The translations under genes were made by a program, and so were the position numbers. A stretch of 56,335 nucleotides of DNA from Rhizaria sp. SCN 62-66 (taxonomy: Eukaryota > Rhizaria, unplaced), in the NCBI GenBank assembly GCA_001724265.1, contig MEDY01000370.1, positions 1-56,335 on the forward strand, in the 5' to 3' direction. Within the stretch, counting starts at the first letter, position 1. Each line of letters opens with the position of its first letter. Below, piece after piece: positions 31,821 through 43,745 of the stretch. The notes below the pieces were generated by a model. It was not told the origin of the DNA. It searched no databases and saw only the letters and a program-made list of their open reading frames with translations.

Positions 31821-34800
31821 ATGAAACCCGCTTCGCCGCTGTTTTCGACCCTTGTGGTCAAAGACATGCGCATTAAAGTGCGCTCCTAGTACGTCTCGTG
31901 CACTCGTAACTTCCGTCGTCAAGTACTATTCGCACGACAGATAAATAGGCGTGCACATGTGGTGAAGTGAAGCTAATTACGCGTGAAACTTCATCTTTAG
32001 CTTGTTCGTATATTTTCTATTACTATCACCTGACAATCCGTGTTCTCATTACTTAGTTTACTTTGTCTTACTTTTCTGTGCTGTTCCACAACAACTTTCC
32101 GCCGCAGTCTCTCGTTTACTTTCGAGCTTTTGCTGCCGATTCTCACCATCGTGGTCTTGGGCATCTTTTCCTCCAACATCTACGGCGCCGCACAGCTTAA
32201 GGCCAAGTCCACTGTTTCGTACGTACCGCTTATGACAGCACAGACCGCGTTCATCAAGTTTTCCGAGTCGGCCGCATGGATCCTCGCGACCGTCGACTAC
32301 CCGTTCGTGTACGTCGGCCCCGACGAGGGGTGGGAATCGTTCAAACAGTATTTGACGTCAGCCCGCGACGAGCAGGGCGTTGCTCTTATCACGGAAAAGC
32401 ACGTCTCGCGATTTGCCTCCCGTGCCGCGCTGATGGACGCTCTGGTCAAGACAAATCCGAACATAAAGTACGAAGAGACCTCGATCTTTCTCGGCGTGGT
32501 GGAGACTGAGACGCTCTTGGCGGACTCGGTAAAAGCTGATATCGCGAGAAGCCGTGAGACGCAAGTGAATGGTGTGGCGTTTGGCTCGTCGCACACATTC
32601 AACAGCCGCGTTTTCACGGCGACAGTCCCTGCTCAGGCGAGCCAGCCAACAACGCGGACCGGCGACGAGAGTGCAGCGATGCCGAGTACTCTGGGCAGCG
32701 CATCTCATTCCGCTATGAGCAGCAGCAGCGGCGGCGGTGGCGTGCTGCACCACGTCGAAATCATCCAAGCCTCGTCTTACACTTTCCGCGAGGCGCGCGC
32801 GGCCGCCGTGATGCCCACACACGCGAGCGCGCTGCCGGACGTAGACACCTATAGCTTGCGCGGGGTGTTTACCGTTGTCGAGGGGCTGCGCGCGCGATTG
32901 CTGCGCAAGTACGGCGCCATGACATTTGTGGATCCTCCTGTCACACCAAAGGCAACTGCTGCTTCTCGTGCTGGAAGCTCTGGTGTGAGTGATGACGGCG
33001 ACACTGACGTGTTGACTGTTGCTGCAGTTGCACTGTCGCTGCGCTTCCACGTCGCCGGCGCCCCATCCCTCGAGGGCGTTGCATTAGCACTGCTGCGCCG
33101 CGGCGACTTGGGCATCGCGACTGGCATCACACTGGCATTTTTCCCACCGTTCCTGCTTCTTCTCACGGCTATCCTCGGCGAACGCGAGACAAAGATGTAC
33201 GAAATGCTTCGCGTCACCGGGATCAGCCTGTCATCGCTCGCATTGTCTTGGTGTGCGACATATGCGATCACATCAACCGCGGTTGCCGCCGTCTCAGCAG
33301 TCGTAGCTTGGGTGACACTGCTTCCTAACACGTTACCCATCATCATTTTCCTGCCGCTCTGGCTGGCCTCTCTTAACGCCATTGCGCTCGCGTTGTTTCT
33401 CTCCGCGACGTTGCGCTCCATCCGCGCTGTGCAAATGGTTGGTGCAGTTGTCTTTGCGCTCCTATGCGCCTTGTACAGCGCAGTCGAGTCTGCCGCAGTG
33501 ACTGACGCAACCCTGCCGATCAAGCAAACCCGTGGCACGCTGATCATCTTACACGCGCTCTCGCCAGCAGGGCTTATGGCGTCGATGAACTGGCTGCTGC
33601 GCCGCGCGCGCGAGTCGGCTGGTGTGAGCTTCTACGACGTTCCTGTCACTAATGACGGCGTGTCAATGCTTTCGATCATGACGGCACTTGCCACGGGCGC
33701 TATTGTATTTTTCTTATTGGGAGTTTACTTGTACGCTGTTGAGGCCCACGCCAGAAACGAGAAGGTGCACTGCTCAACGCTGTTCGCACCTTTCGTGTCG
33801 CTTGGACGCGCCCTTTGTGCTTGCTGTTGCCCGCGCTGCTGCGGAGGCAGTTCGGCCCGACACCGCCGCGCGACCCAGGGCGGCAACAGTTTGTTGGGTG
33901 TTAAGCATACGGAGAGCAACGGAGACTACGATGATTATGACTATGATAATGCTGAGGAAGAGCGTCTTTTCTCGGAACCTGCACGTCACCATCCATGCGC
34001 CGTGATCGAACCAAACAGTGATATCCCCATTCAAGCAGAGCGGAAACCTTCGTCGTTGGCATCACCACTCGCCCATGGTAAGATGTATTATAGTACGAGC
34101 AGCCGTGGTGGTAGCACGCGTGATTTACGTTCTGGCAGTGACTCTGTGGATGTCAGCGTAGCTCGCGGGCATAGTAGTGCTGACTCTAACGGTGACCAGA
34201 ATCGCAGTGCGAACAACTTTGTTGATGCCAGTGTCTGTGACTCTCACTGTCATGGAGATGACCCTGAGATCGTGCGCATCCGTAACCTGCGCAAGGAATA
34301 CCCTGACAGTAATCTCGTTGCTGTCAAACGGTTTAACTTAGACATCCACCGCGGTGAACTTTTCGCGTTATTGGGACACAACGGTGCCGGCAAGAGCACA
34401 ATTCTCAACACGTTAACGGGCATGTGCAGTCCAACCGCGGGCGGTGCTCGCATTGATGGCGTTGACATTCGTTACCACAACCGCGCTGCTGCCGCTGCGG
34501 TTGCCGAGGCTGATGTTGATTTTGGACTCGGCATGAACCGCAATAGTAGCGATGCGCGTCGGTGGCGCAGGTGGCGACGGCGCGCTTTGTTGCGCGGTCC
34601 GTCGATCGGTTTCTGCCCGCAGCACGACGTGTTGTATCCTACGCTCACACCACGCGACCACTTCGAGCTCTTTGCCCGGCTCCGTGGAGTTCCCAGCGAC
34701 AAACGCGACGCCGAGGTCGAGAAATGGCTGATCGCACTGAACCTGAAGGGCCGCGGTGACGGCTTGCAGAACGACGGTGCTTCTGCGTTGGCTCCGACCG

Positions 34801-37800
34801 GGGGCGCGAAGTTTGCCGCCGCACAGGCGCACACAGCGCATCTACCGGGCCGGCTGGGCGGCCGTGTGATTGCCGACGCGCCGGTGAGCACGCTGTCGGG
34901 CGGGCAGCGGCGGTGCGTGTCGCTGGGCATCGCGCTGATTGGCGACCCGAAGCTGGTGATCTTGGACGAGCCGACGGCGGGGCTGGACGTCGCGGCGCAG
35001 GCCTCGGTGCGCGCGCTGCTGCAGGAGCAGCGCAGGCACCGCGCGATCCTGCTCACGACGCACTCGATGGAGGAGGCCGAGATCTGCGACCGCATCGGCA
35101 TCCTCGCCAACGGCTCGCTGCAGACTGTGGGTTCAAGTCTGTTCCTTAAGCGCACGTTCGGCGCTGGTTATGTGTTGTTTGTTTCCAAGGCACCTGAGGA
35201 GACTTTGATCGAGACTGCAGCCCGCGGAAAGGCCGCTGTCGCCGCTGCAGCCGCGGCGATGGCCGTGCTGGAGCCAACCCCAGAAGAACTTGCCGTTGAA
35301 GAGTCCACGCGAGTGCGGCTCACGCCGTCAGGCCGGCGCATTGCGCGCGCCTTATCAGCCGTGAGTGCGGAGCTTGTGGCACTCTCTGACGTCGCTGGAG
35401 ACATGAAATTCGCGATTCCAATCGCTGCAGTGTCACGTCTGCCCGATCTGCTTGATATGATTGAGCGTGATAAATCGGCTCTTAAGGTCGCGTCCTTTTC
35501 CGTTTCTGTCACACCACTTTCAGACGTATTTTTTACCGTGGCCAACGCCGCTGTCGTTGATGACGATGTACCTCATGCTGTCGTTCAAATCCCATCGGTT
35601 AAGCTGCGTCCGGAAGACTCGCTTGTGCACAGCAGCAAGTCTTCATTGCAATCCTACCGCGAGGCTGCTGCCTCCGCTTTAGCCGCCCCCCGTGCCAATG
35701 GGAGGGCTGGAGATGCTGATGACAGTCTTGACGCCGTCATTGTTGCCGATTCGATGCTTAATTTGACTCAGGCTGAGCTGCGGGGTGAAATCAAAGGAGG
35801 CGAGGGGGCTACTGCGACCCAGAGCGACGAGAGTCACGTGGCGACAGTTAAGCATATGGCTACTCGTGCGAATAATTGTCTTTCAACCCCACTGCTGTCA
35901 GATGCTGAACCGACAATGATTAGCAATATGTGTCACAAACATGTCTTTACCAACACGCAACCCGACTGTGATCGCGCGATTGACAACATCAACAAGAGCT
36001 CGAATGATTCTATCCGCGAGGTTTGCAGCGATTCCACGACAAGCGGTGTCAGTACCAACAACGGGCTCAATCCCTCGAAGACAGCCACTTTGGACCACCC
36101 CAATGATGCTGGCGCTGACATCAATGGTTTCTTCGCGCACAATGACAACCTTTGGCTTGATGACTTTGCACACCGCCGCCTTTATGGCCGCTCCGTTTTC
36201 TGCGACATTTTGCGAGCAATGTACTCCAAGCGCGCAAGAATTTCGCGTCGCGATTGTATTCCGATTTTTGTTCAGACTCTTGTTCCCGTTGCGGCTGTTT
36301 TTGCGTGCATGATGGCGCTGTATTTCGCCTTTGCGCAACCTGATCCTCGAGAGACGGTTGATTTTACACGATCAGGATTATTCTCTGAGCTCCCGGCGTC
36401 GCCAAAGGCTGCACTTACTCCACTGTACGAACACAGCGAAGGCGCCGCGCTGTTTACCAATGAATACGCACGACTCAGTGCGGCGGACGCCGCTCTCCAA
36501 CCTGTCGTTGTGACGCCCCGGGAGCACATTTATGCCGATTCGTGCTACAACGCATTCACATATCAGGAACATACCTTGCAGTTGATCAAGGGACTTGTTG
36601 CACCAGATTTCTACGGTGCAGTGATTGCCGTGTGCTCAGCAGAGAACATGTTCCTAGATACCGAATCGAGTGTTTTCAAGTCGACTAGCGCGAGGACTCG
36701 TGGCAACATTGGTGCTGCGACGGCGTCCGACTTTTCAGCAATGGTTTTGATGAACACAACTGTTCCAGATGCTCTGATCCTGGCGCAGGTTGATATCACT
36801 AACGCCATGCTTAAAATGGTCCATGATCGCTCTCTCGCTGCCGCTGCTGTCGTTGCGAGTGCGGATGGCGATAACTCAACAACAGCGATTTCGAACTAGA
36901 ATTTCATGACTGCATCTACACCTGCCCAGTTCCAGCTATCATTCACCACGCGCGTGGATTCGGTGGTCGCGGCAAAAACGTTCTTTCCAGAAGGTGCTCC
37001 AGCCGCGATCTCCATTGCTGTGGCGCTTGTGCTGCTGTCGAGTCTTTATGGAATGGTGCCTCTTCAGGTACGACCACTTGAAATTTTGACATGCATCATG
37101 GAATGTTTATAAATGTACATGTACCGTCTTATCTTTTCCTGGACCCCTAATTCTTGTATTCTTCTTTGTCTTGATTTCTACTTGACGTTACTTGCTGTCA
37201 CAGGAGCGTGTGTCACAGTCGAAGCATTTGCAGTATGTGTCTGGCGGGTCCAGCCCGGCGTATTGGATTGCAAACTTTTTCTGGGACATCACCGTCGCAC
37301 TTGTTCCCTACTTGGTATTCATCGGTGTCGGTCTCTTCACACACAGCTCTTATCTCTGTGGTCTGGACGTGTTTCTGATTTACTGGTCATTCACGTTTGC
37401 GTCGATCCTTCAGGCTTATTGCATGAGTTTCTTTTGCGAAACCCCTGGCCGCCTACAAACCGCCATGTACCTTGTCAACGCGGGCTCCATTGCAATTCTC
37501 ATGCTCACGCTTAGCGCCACAGTTGATCTCACATTACAATCAGCCGAAATAACAGAGACCCTGCCGTTGTCACGGATTTTCACAGTTATGTTTCCCACTG
37601 GCGGACTTCTCATTGCAATCTTTTTTTCCGTCATGGGCCCGCTATCTGGGGAAACGCTCGCGACGTTCTCGCCTAAAATCTACGCCGGATTTATTGCTGC
37701 CTCTGCGGTTTTCTACACAATCTTGCTAATCATTTTCGAGGTCAAGTCGCGGTACGGACTTGCCGACTGGCTACTGTGCGCGCGTGCGCCTCTCCACATG

Positions 37801-39275
37801 ATCAACCCGGGGCGCCACGAGCGGCCCGCGCGGGAGGACCCAGATGTCGCTGCAGAGCGCGAGGCTGTGCTAAACGGTGAGCGTGAGAACGCGATGTACT
37901 ACCCCGTGGTGTGCTACGGGCTGCGCAAGGTGTTTCCGCCGCGCCGCTCCCCGCCCGCACCCGCGCACGTGGCCGTCAGCGACCTGCATTTTGCCGTCGC
38001 CAAAGGCGAGTGCTTCGGCCTGCTGGGCTCCAACGGCGCCGGCAAGACGAGCGTGCTGCAGATGCTCACGGGCGGAATGCTGCCCACGTCAGGCGCTGCC
38101 ACCGTCAGTGGCTTTGACATCCAGGTTCGTTTTTGATTGTAGAGTTTTGCAATTTAATATCAGGTTTGATCATTATTACTCTATCTTATTCTTGTTCTGT
38201 TTCACTTCCGGGGATATGCGACATTGATCCATCTTTGCTCACCTCATTTTGTTGCATTCACTGTTCTTTCTAGATTGACTCTGAGGCTGTCGCTACAGTT
38301 GTTGGCTACTGCCCTCAATACGATGCCTTTGTGTCTCAGCTTACGGGCCGCGAGAACCTGGAATTCTTCGCTCGCCTGCGCGGTGTATCTGGTGAGCAAA
38401 TCACAATGTACGTTGCAGAGCTTCTGCGTCATCTCACTCTCGAAGCCTGTGCGGACCAAACTGCGGCCACGTACTCCGGCGGCAACAAGCGCAAGCTCTC
38501 GGTGGGCATCGCGCTCATTGGTAACCCGCCGATCGTGATCCTGGACGAGCCCTCGACCGGCGTGGACCCGCAGGCGCGGCGCTCGATGTGGCGCCTCATC
38601 TCGTCCACGATGGCGGATCGCGTGACTGTTATGCACGCCGGTGCGCTACAGTGCATTGGTACGCCGTCGTACCTTAAGGATGAGCTGGGCAGCGGGTTTA
38701 TCGTCACCATTGCGGCAGCATCTTTTGCCACACGTGCGGCTGCAGAGGATGCGATTTTGAGTCGATTTGTTGGTGCGATGAGGCGGGAGCAGCGCGGCGT
38801 TACTCTTAAGATCTACATTCCGCGTAATGCACACTATATTCCGTCTTTAACGGGTGCACGTGACGACACCAATTCTTGTGTGAGCAACACGTCACCAACT
38901 GATGTCGCTGCTTCTGAAGATGGTACGAAATCAAAGACTCGGAAGAGCAGGCGTGGTGATTCCATGCGCTCACTAAAGCCTGTTGGTTCAGCGCACCTTG
39001 CATCGCGCGCGATAAGTGCGGCAGTGATCTTCCGTGTCCTCGAAGAGGTCAAAACGAGCGTCGGTATTGAGACATACTCTGTCGCTACGACAACTCTTCA
39101 GGACGTCTTCCTCAAGATCGTGGCACCCGAGCTTGCTGTGGGTGGCACTGACGATGCCATGCTAGCATCTGCTGTGGCGGTTTCGCCTCATGTGCGCGTG
39201 GTTAATGCGGCCGAAGAGGATGAGAAAGAGTTGTACTCGTTCCAACGCTCGCTCATCGCTGCGCAGCACGTCTAA
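31821..39275 (+). CDS. ABCA: Full-length ABCA-type ABC transporter, with one in-frame UAG
   Basis: Lipid-transporting ATPase, TMD1-NBD1-TMD2-NBD2. Exons are 31821-31888, 32108-37067, 37204-38124 and 38274-39275; about 2316 aa including one UAG codon, stop TAA. Donors are GTACGT, GTACGA and GTTCGT. Exon 1 is inferred from frame, donor, and the basic-then-hydrophobic N-terminus typical of ABCA. TM1 (ELLLPILTIVVLGIF), a large extracellular loop, then TMs ending before a Cys-rich linker. NBD1: GHNGAGKST at ~779, CPQHDVLYPTLTPRDH, LSGGQRR at ~951, LVILDEPTAGLD, H-loop LLTTHSMEEAE. A UAG at 36897-36899 (codon ~1620) sits in the TMD2 extracellular loop. TMD2 resumes with MVPLQ/ERVSQSKHLQYVSGGSSPAYWIANFFWD. 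NBD2: GSNGAGKTS at ~1950, YSGGNKRKLSVGIALIGNP, IVILDEPSTGVDPQARRSMW. NBD2 lacks the H-loop segment (see findings). Confidence 0.93.
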
Positions 39276-39617
39276 ACCAATCGATAATGACTCCATTTGC
39301 CAAACATAATTTGACTTCATTTGATTAATTTTCTTTCTACATAGTAGTTATTGATCCATTATTCACTAATTCCTTGTTTCTAGTTCATCTACTTTCACCA
39401 GCTTGCGATTCAGCGAGTTCGTATCACATTCGGCACGCTACAACATACACAGCCAACTTTCTCCCTTCTTACAGATCTTCTGACAACCAAAACGAAATCT
39501 TCATACACACGGCAATCTGATCGTCAAAGTGTTAAAAGGACACCGACCAGAACTGTACACGCTGCCTTTCTTATTATACTCTTATTATATCTTTTCAACT
39601 CCCCATGTTGTTTTAGG
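39276..39617. other. Intergenic between ABCA and asparaginase genes
   Basis: AT-rich flank. Its last 45 bp form a T-rich pyrimidine tract ending TTTTAG just before the asparaginase ATG, resembling a 3' splice site. No gene seen. Confidence 0.5.
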
Positions 39618-41573
39618 ATGGCTTCTTTGGGATTCCGTGGTGGCGACGCCAAGTCTGTTGATTGCGACACTCCTGTTCTGCCCGACTGCATTGCTTCGCG
39701 CAAGACGCAGCCTTTTATGCCGGCCATTATTGTCCACGGTGGCGCAGGATGGATTTCTGACGAGCGCGCTGTGGTCTGCATTGAGGGCGTTGAACGCGCG
39801 GCAAAGGCAGGCTACGCCGTGCTCATGCGTGGAGGGTCCTCCATGGACGCCGTCTAGGCCGCTGTTCGGTACGATAAATTCTTTCCATAACAAGATGACG
39901 TTCATATATAGCCATTTAAATGGGGGTTGGAGCAATTTCCACTCACCTCGGAACTTTACATGTCTAATTGCTTTATATAAACCTATTTTTTATTCCTTGC
40001 CTCTCGCAGCGTCATGGAAGACGACGAGCAGTTCAACGCCGGCCGCGGCTCCGTCCTGACGACCGCCGGCCATGTCGAGCTTGACGCCGTTGTCATGTGC
40101 GGCGACACGCTTGCCGCGGGCGCCATCGCGGGCGCCACGTGCCCCCGCAACCCTGTCTCTCTGGCCCGACGCGTCATGGAGGCGACTCCGCACGTGCTTC
40201 TAACTGGCCCTGGCGCCGATGCTTTCGCGCGCGAGCCCGGGACCGGCGTGCAGTGCGAAGGGCCCGAGTACTTCATCACCGACACGGCGCGCGCACGGCT
40301 GGAACGGATGCGCGCCGCTGCCACCGCGGCTGTGGCTGAGGAGGCCGTCGCCAAGACCCACGCCAGCTCTGCGACGATCACTTCTGATGCTGCGAATGTA
40401 GCTAAGGCGGGATTCCGCAGCGCGCTCGCCGCTGGCGAGGCCCCGCCCGACGTGAACTCCTTTATGTCTCCTTCCGCCAGTGCAGGCAGCGCTGACGCCA
40501 CGAAGCACGCCGCTGCTGTCACGGCCGCGGGGCCCGGTTTAGCCACACTAGTGGCGAAAACGCTCTCCGCTTCAAGTTGCGTTGCCAGTGGCGCCCAGCG
40601 CGTTGTTGACGGCGTTTGCGAGAAGATTCTCCGCGACCGTGGGTTCGAGCACGACACGGTCGGCGCGGTTGCCATTGACGCCACTGGCTCTATTGCCGGC
40701 GCGACGTCGACAGGTGGCATGAGCAACAAGCGTGCTGGCCGTGTCGGTGACGCCCCCATCGTCGGCGCCGGCGTCTATGCGTACGTCATCCGAAACATAT
40801 CCGCAATGCATTTCCACCATAATTTTGCCTTTTGCATTCGCACTTTCTATGTTTCATTTTTACCTCATTCTGCACATGAGTTGTTTCACATCTTGTTTTG
40901 TTTGCTTGGTTGTTTGTTTGTTTGTTTGTTTTGTTTATACAGCGACTCCGCGGTCGCCGGTGTGTCAAGCACCGGTCACGGAGAGGCCATCCTCAAGGCT
41001 GCACTTGCCTCCCGCGCCGTCATCGCCCTCGAGACTGCCACCGCAGCTGACTGCAAGAAGCAGGAGCAGACTAGCAGTGACCATGAGAGTGACCATGGGC
41101 GCGCACTCGTACTCTATGCGCTCGTCACTGTGGCTGATGCAGAGGCCGCGCTAGGCGCTGACGCTGCGGCCGCGCTCCCGCGCTACGGTTCGCACTGCCT
41201 CGCGCCTCTGCCATCCACCGTCTCCGGCGATCACAGTATCGGCAGGGGTAACTCGTCAGCTGCGACTACGCCTGCGCCTGTGCCTGCGCCCGGGAGCGAC
41301 TGCGAACTCGCTCTCGCCCACGCGCTGCGGTACATGCAGACGCGCGTGGCCGACAGCGAGGGCGCTGGGCTGGTAGCGGTTGACAGCAAGGGTCGCACGG
41401 CGCGCGCGCATAATGCACCACGCATGAGTTGGTGCTCCGTCGAGACTGTGGCAGTTCCAAACAGCAACAACAAGAGCGATGATGACAAGAGTGGCGCTAT
41501 GCGTAAGGTGGGTGTTTGCACGGCGGGTGTTGAGGCGTACAGGCCCGTGCTGCGCGCGGCCATGCACTGGTGA
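39618..41573 (+). CDS. ASRGL1: Plant/ASRGL1-type L-asparaginase / isoaspartyl peptidase, with one in-frame UAG
   Basis: N-terminal-nucleophile hydrolase that cleaves isoaspartyl dipeptides and L-asparagine after self-cleavage. Exons are 39618-39868, 40010-40780 and 40943-41573; 550 codons, stop TGA, donors GTACGA and GTACGT. Exon 1: PAIIVHGGAGW and GGSSMDAV, then TAG at 39855-39857, then AAV. The split codon across intron 1 gives RVMEDDEQFNAGRGSVLT. This is the family helix plus the NAGRGS motif, so translation must pass the TAG. VELDAVVMCGDTLAAGAI and NPVSLARRVMEATPHVLLTG follow. The autocleavage site is DTVGAVAID with the nucleophilic Thr; then ATSTGGMSNKRAGRVGDAPIVGAG, and STGHGEAIL in exon 3. 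Longer than the ~310-aa human enzyme because of Ala/Ser-rich inserts before the nucleophile and in the beta subunit. Confidence 0.95.
40890..40942. repeat. TTTG-repeat pyrimidine-rich intron end
   Basis: Imperfect TTTG/TTTGG tetranucleotide repeat forming the tract just before the acceptor CAG (40940-40942) of asparaginase intron 2. Confidence 0.75.
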
Positions 41574-41807
41574 GCGCGCAGAGTGTCATCTCGAACAAGA
41601 GACGCAATGCATCGAGTTGGAATATCTTATCTGACCACAAGAGTCATCATTTGAAGGTTATATAGAACGAAATTGATTCAGCCAAATAAGATAATAAATA
41701 AAGCTATGTATATTCTAATACGACGTTGAATTAAATTGAACTAAATAAAGTAGACTCGTATATCTAGTCAGAGATGTTGCATTCGATAACCCAAAGCAAG
41801 CCACCGG

Positions 41808-43099
41808 TCATGACTTGCTCTGGTTGCCGAATTGCTTGCTGTCAAAGGCCATCAGTGTGGGATCCGAGTCGTAAAACGCCGTGAGTGCAGGGTCCTCAAC
41901 ACACTGCACGTTGAACACGCGCGCGAACTCTGCGACGATGTCGTCCGCGACGGCTTCGAGCGACACGCCACTTGGCGGCGGAAGCGTGCCCCGGACCGCG
42001 GCGGCTTCTGCGACGGCCATCGCGCCGTACTGCACGCGCTCCTCGCGCTGCTGCTCGAGCAGCCCGTGCAGCGAGGCGACGCTCTTGCCCTTGATGCCGC
42101 ACGGCACGATGCGGTGAAACCCCTCGAGCGCGACGGGCTCGACGTTGACCGCGAACCCGTGCATCGTGACCCAGCGGCGTACCTTGATCCCCAGCGCGGC
42201 GACCTTGGCGGAGCCGTCGTTGACCCACACGCCCGGATTTGCCGCGTCGCCCGCGGCCGGGATACCGTGGCGAGCGAGTACCGCGGTCACGGTGTCTTCG
42301 ATCTTATGCACGTACCAGTGCAGGTCCTTCTTGTGGCGCTCGAGGCTGAGGATGGGATAGACCGTCAGTTGGCCGGGACCGTGGTAAGTCACTTCGCCAC
42401 CGCGCTCGAGCTAAACAGCAAGTAGAAAACGTAATGCTCACAAGGTTATGTGAGTTGATGTTTTTTACATAACTGGGATGTCTACATAATATGACACAAG
42501 ATGGCAGTGATCAAGTTGTTGTGTTTGCGGTTTAGTAACGTACGCGATGCATTTCATAGGAGCTCGTGTCAAAGAGCACGTTGTCGAGCGTTGCGGCCTT
42601 GCCGAGAGTGTAGACGGGCGCGTGCTGAACCACGAACAGGACGTCGCGAGGATATGGGTCAACTTTGGGGGTCTTGGCCTCGACAAGAGTCTATGTAAAC
42701 GCAAAACAAATAGAAGTTACAAAATAAGATGCAAATATGAGTAGAGTCTACTAAATTCGAGATATACTTGGATACGTAATAGTTACATCACAGAAGACAT
42801 TGGTACGTGTCAATAAAGTTGCGTACCTCCATCCAGTTGAGCGCAGCGCTAAAGGGCGTCAGCTTGTTGACACGACGGTATACAGAGACAGCAGACAGCG
42901 GGATGTCCGGCGACACAGGCGGCAGACGCGGTGCTTCAGCCACGACAGGCTTAGCAACGACTTGCTGGGGCTGGAGTGTTGCAGCGACCGTTGCGGCAGC
43001 GGCGGTGACGTTGGAGTGAAGGGCGGGCGCAGTCGAGAAGAAGGCGCGCGCTAAAGAGCGGCTTGAGCGGGCGGCGCCGCGAGAAATTGAGCGCAGCAT
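41808..43099 (-). CDS. LIPT2: Mitochondrial octanoyltransferase (LipB/LIPT2)
   Basis: Transfers octanoyl from acyl-ACP to the H protein of glycine cleavage, the first step of lipoate synthesis. Exons (minus): 43099-42827, 42690-42544, 42410-41808; 340 aa, stop TGA, donors GTACGC and GTACGT. The N-terminus (MLRSISRGAARSSRSLARAF, then FSTAPALHS) is an Arg/Ser-rich amphipathic mitochondrial presequence with no acidic residues. LipB motifs in order: FVVQHAPVYTLGKAA, ERGGEVTYHGPGQLTVYPIL (the RGG-TYHGPGQ signature spans exon 3 start), DLHWYVHKIEDTV, GVWVNDGSAKVAALGIKVRRWVTMHGFA (catalytic Lys, shown in part), and IVPCGIKGKSVASL with the catalytic Cys. The C-terminus extends past the usual end with a ~70-residue tail. 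Shows the organism has lipoate-dependent mitochondrial metabolism. Confidence 0.96.
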
Positions 43100-43745
43100 G
43101 GCGCAGGGTTGCGTTCGTGTGTGTGGGCGTCGAAATCAGGATATAGGCTCCTAGGCAGAGAGAAGTCGCGCCGTAGTGTGTGGCGCTGTTAGAGAGGCGC
43201 AGTTTGCCATTCAGAAGAGTGCAAATTGGTGAGCATATCATTCCAGTGTGACAACATTATAAGAATATATTTATCAGCCGACTTAAATCTCTCTTGAAGC
43301 AGTGTAATAAATTCCATCGGCGGACTTCTGAGTGCACAGTGAGATGTTGCTAAGTCAGTCATTGGTCGATCACTTTTTCTTTTTTCCGGTCCGTTGGCGA
43401 TCGACGATTGAGGTTTTCGAGCAGCTTTTGGTGACCGTGGGCTAAGGGCCACTTAGCTCAAAGCAGAGAGGACCCATCTGGCAAGCAACAAACATAATAT
43501 TTCGCGTCCTATAGCCCACGGGGTAGAGTGGCAATAGTTTTTTGTGATATACCACTGTATTTTCCAATTACACTTTAAACAAGACTTCTGATGAGTCAGA
43601 TGGGGACGCATACGAGCCTTCCCGACGTTTGCATAGAGCCCCCTTTCAGACCTGTCCCAAGCCCACTTTCCAAATCGCCCTCTGTTTCCCCCACATTCAC
43701 CCTGTTTCGCTCTTTGACGTTTTTGCCCACTTGTTTCGTAGTGTG
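43100..43745. promoter_or_regulatory. Divergent intergenic region (LIPT2 / secreted repeat protein)
   Basis: AT-rich centre between divergent start codons; the plus-side end is pyrimidine-rich and finishes with TTTCGTAG four bases before the ATG at 43746. No specific regulatory element recognised. Confidence 0.4.
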
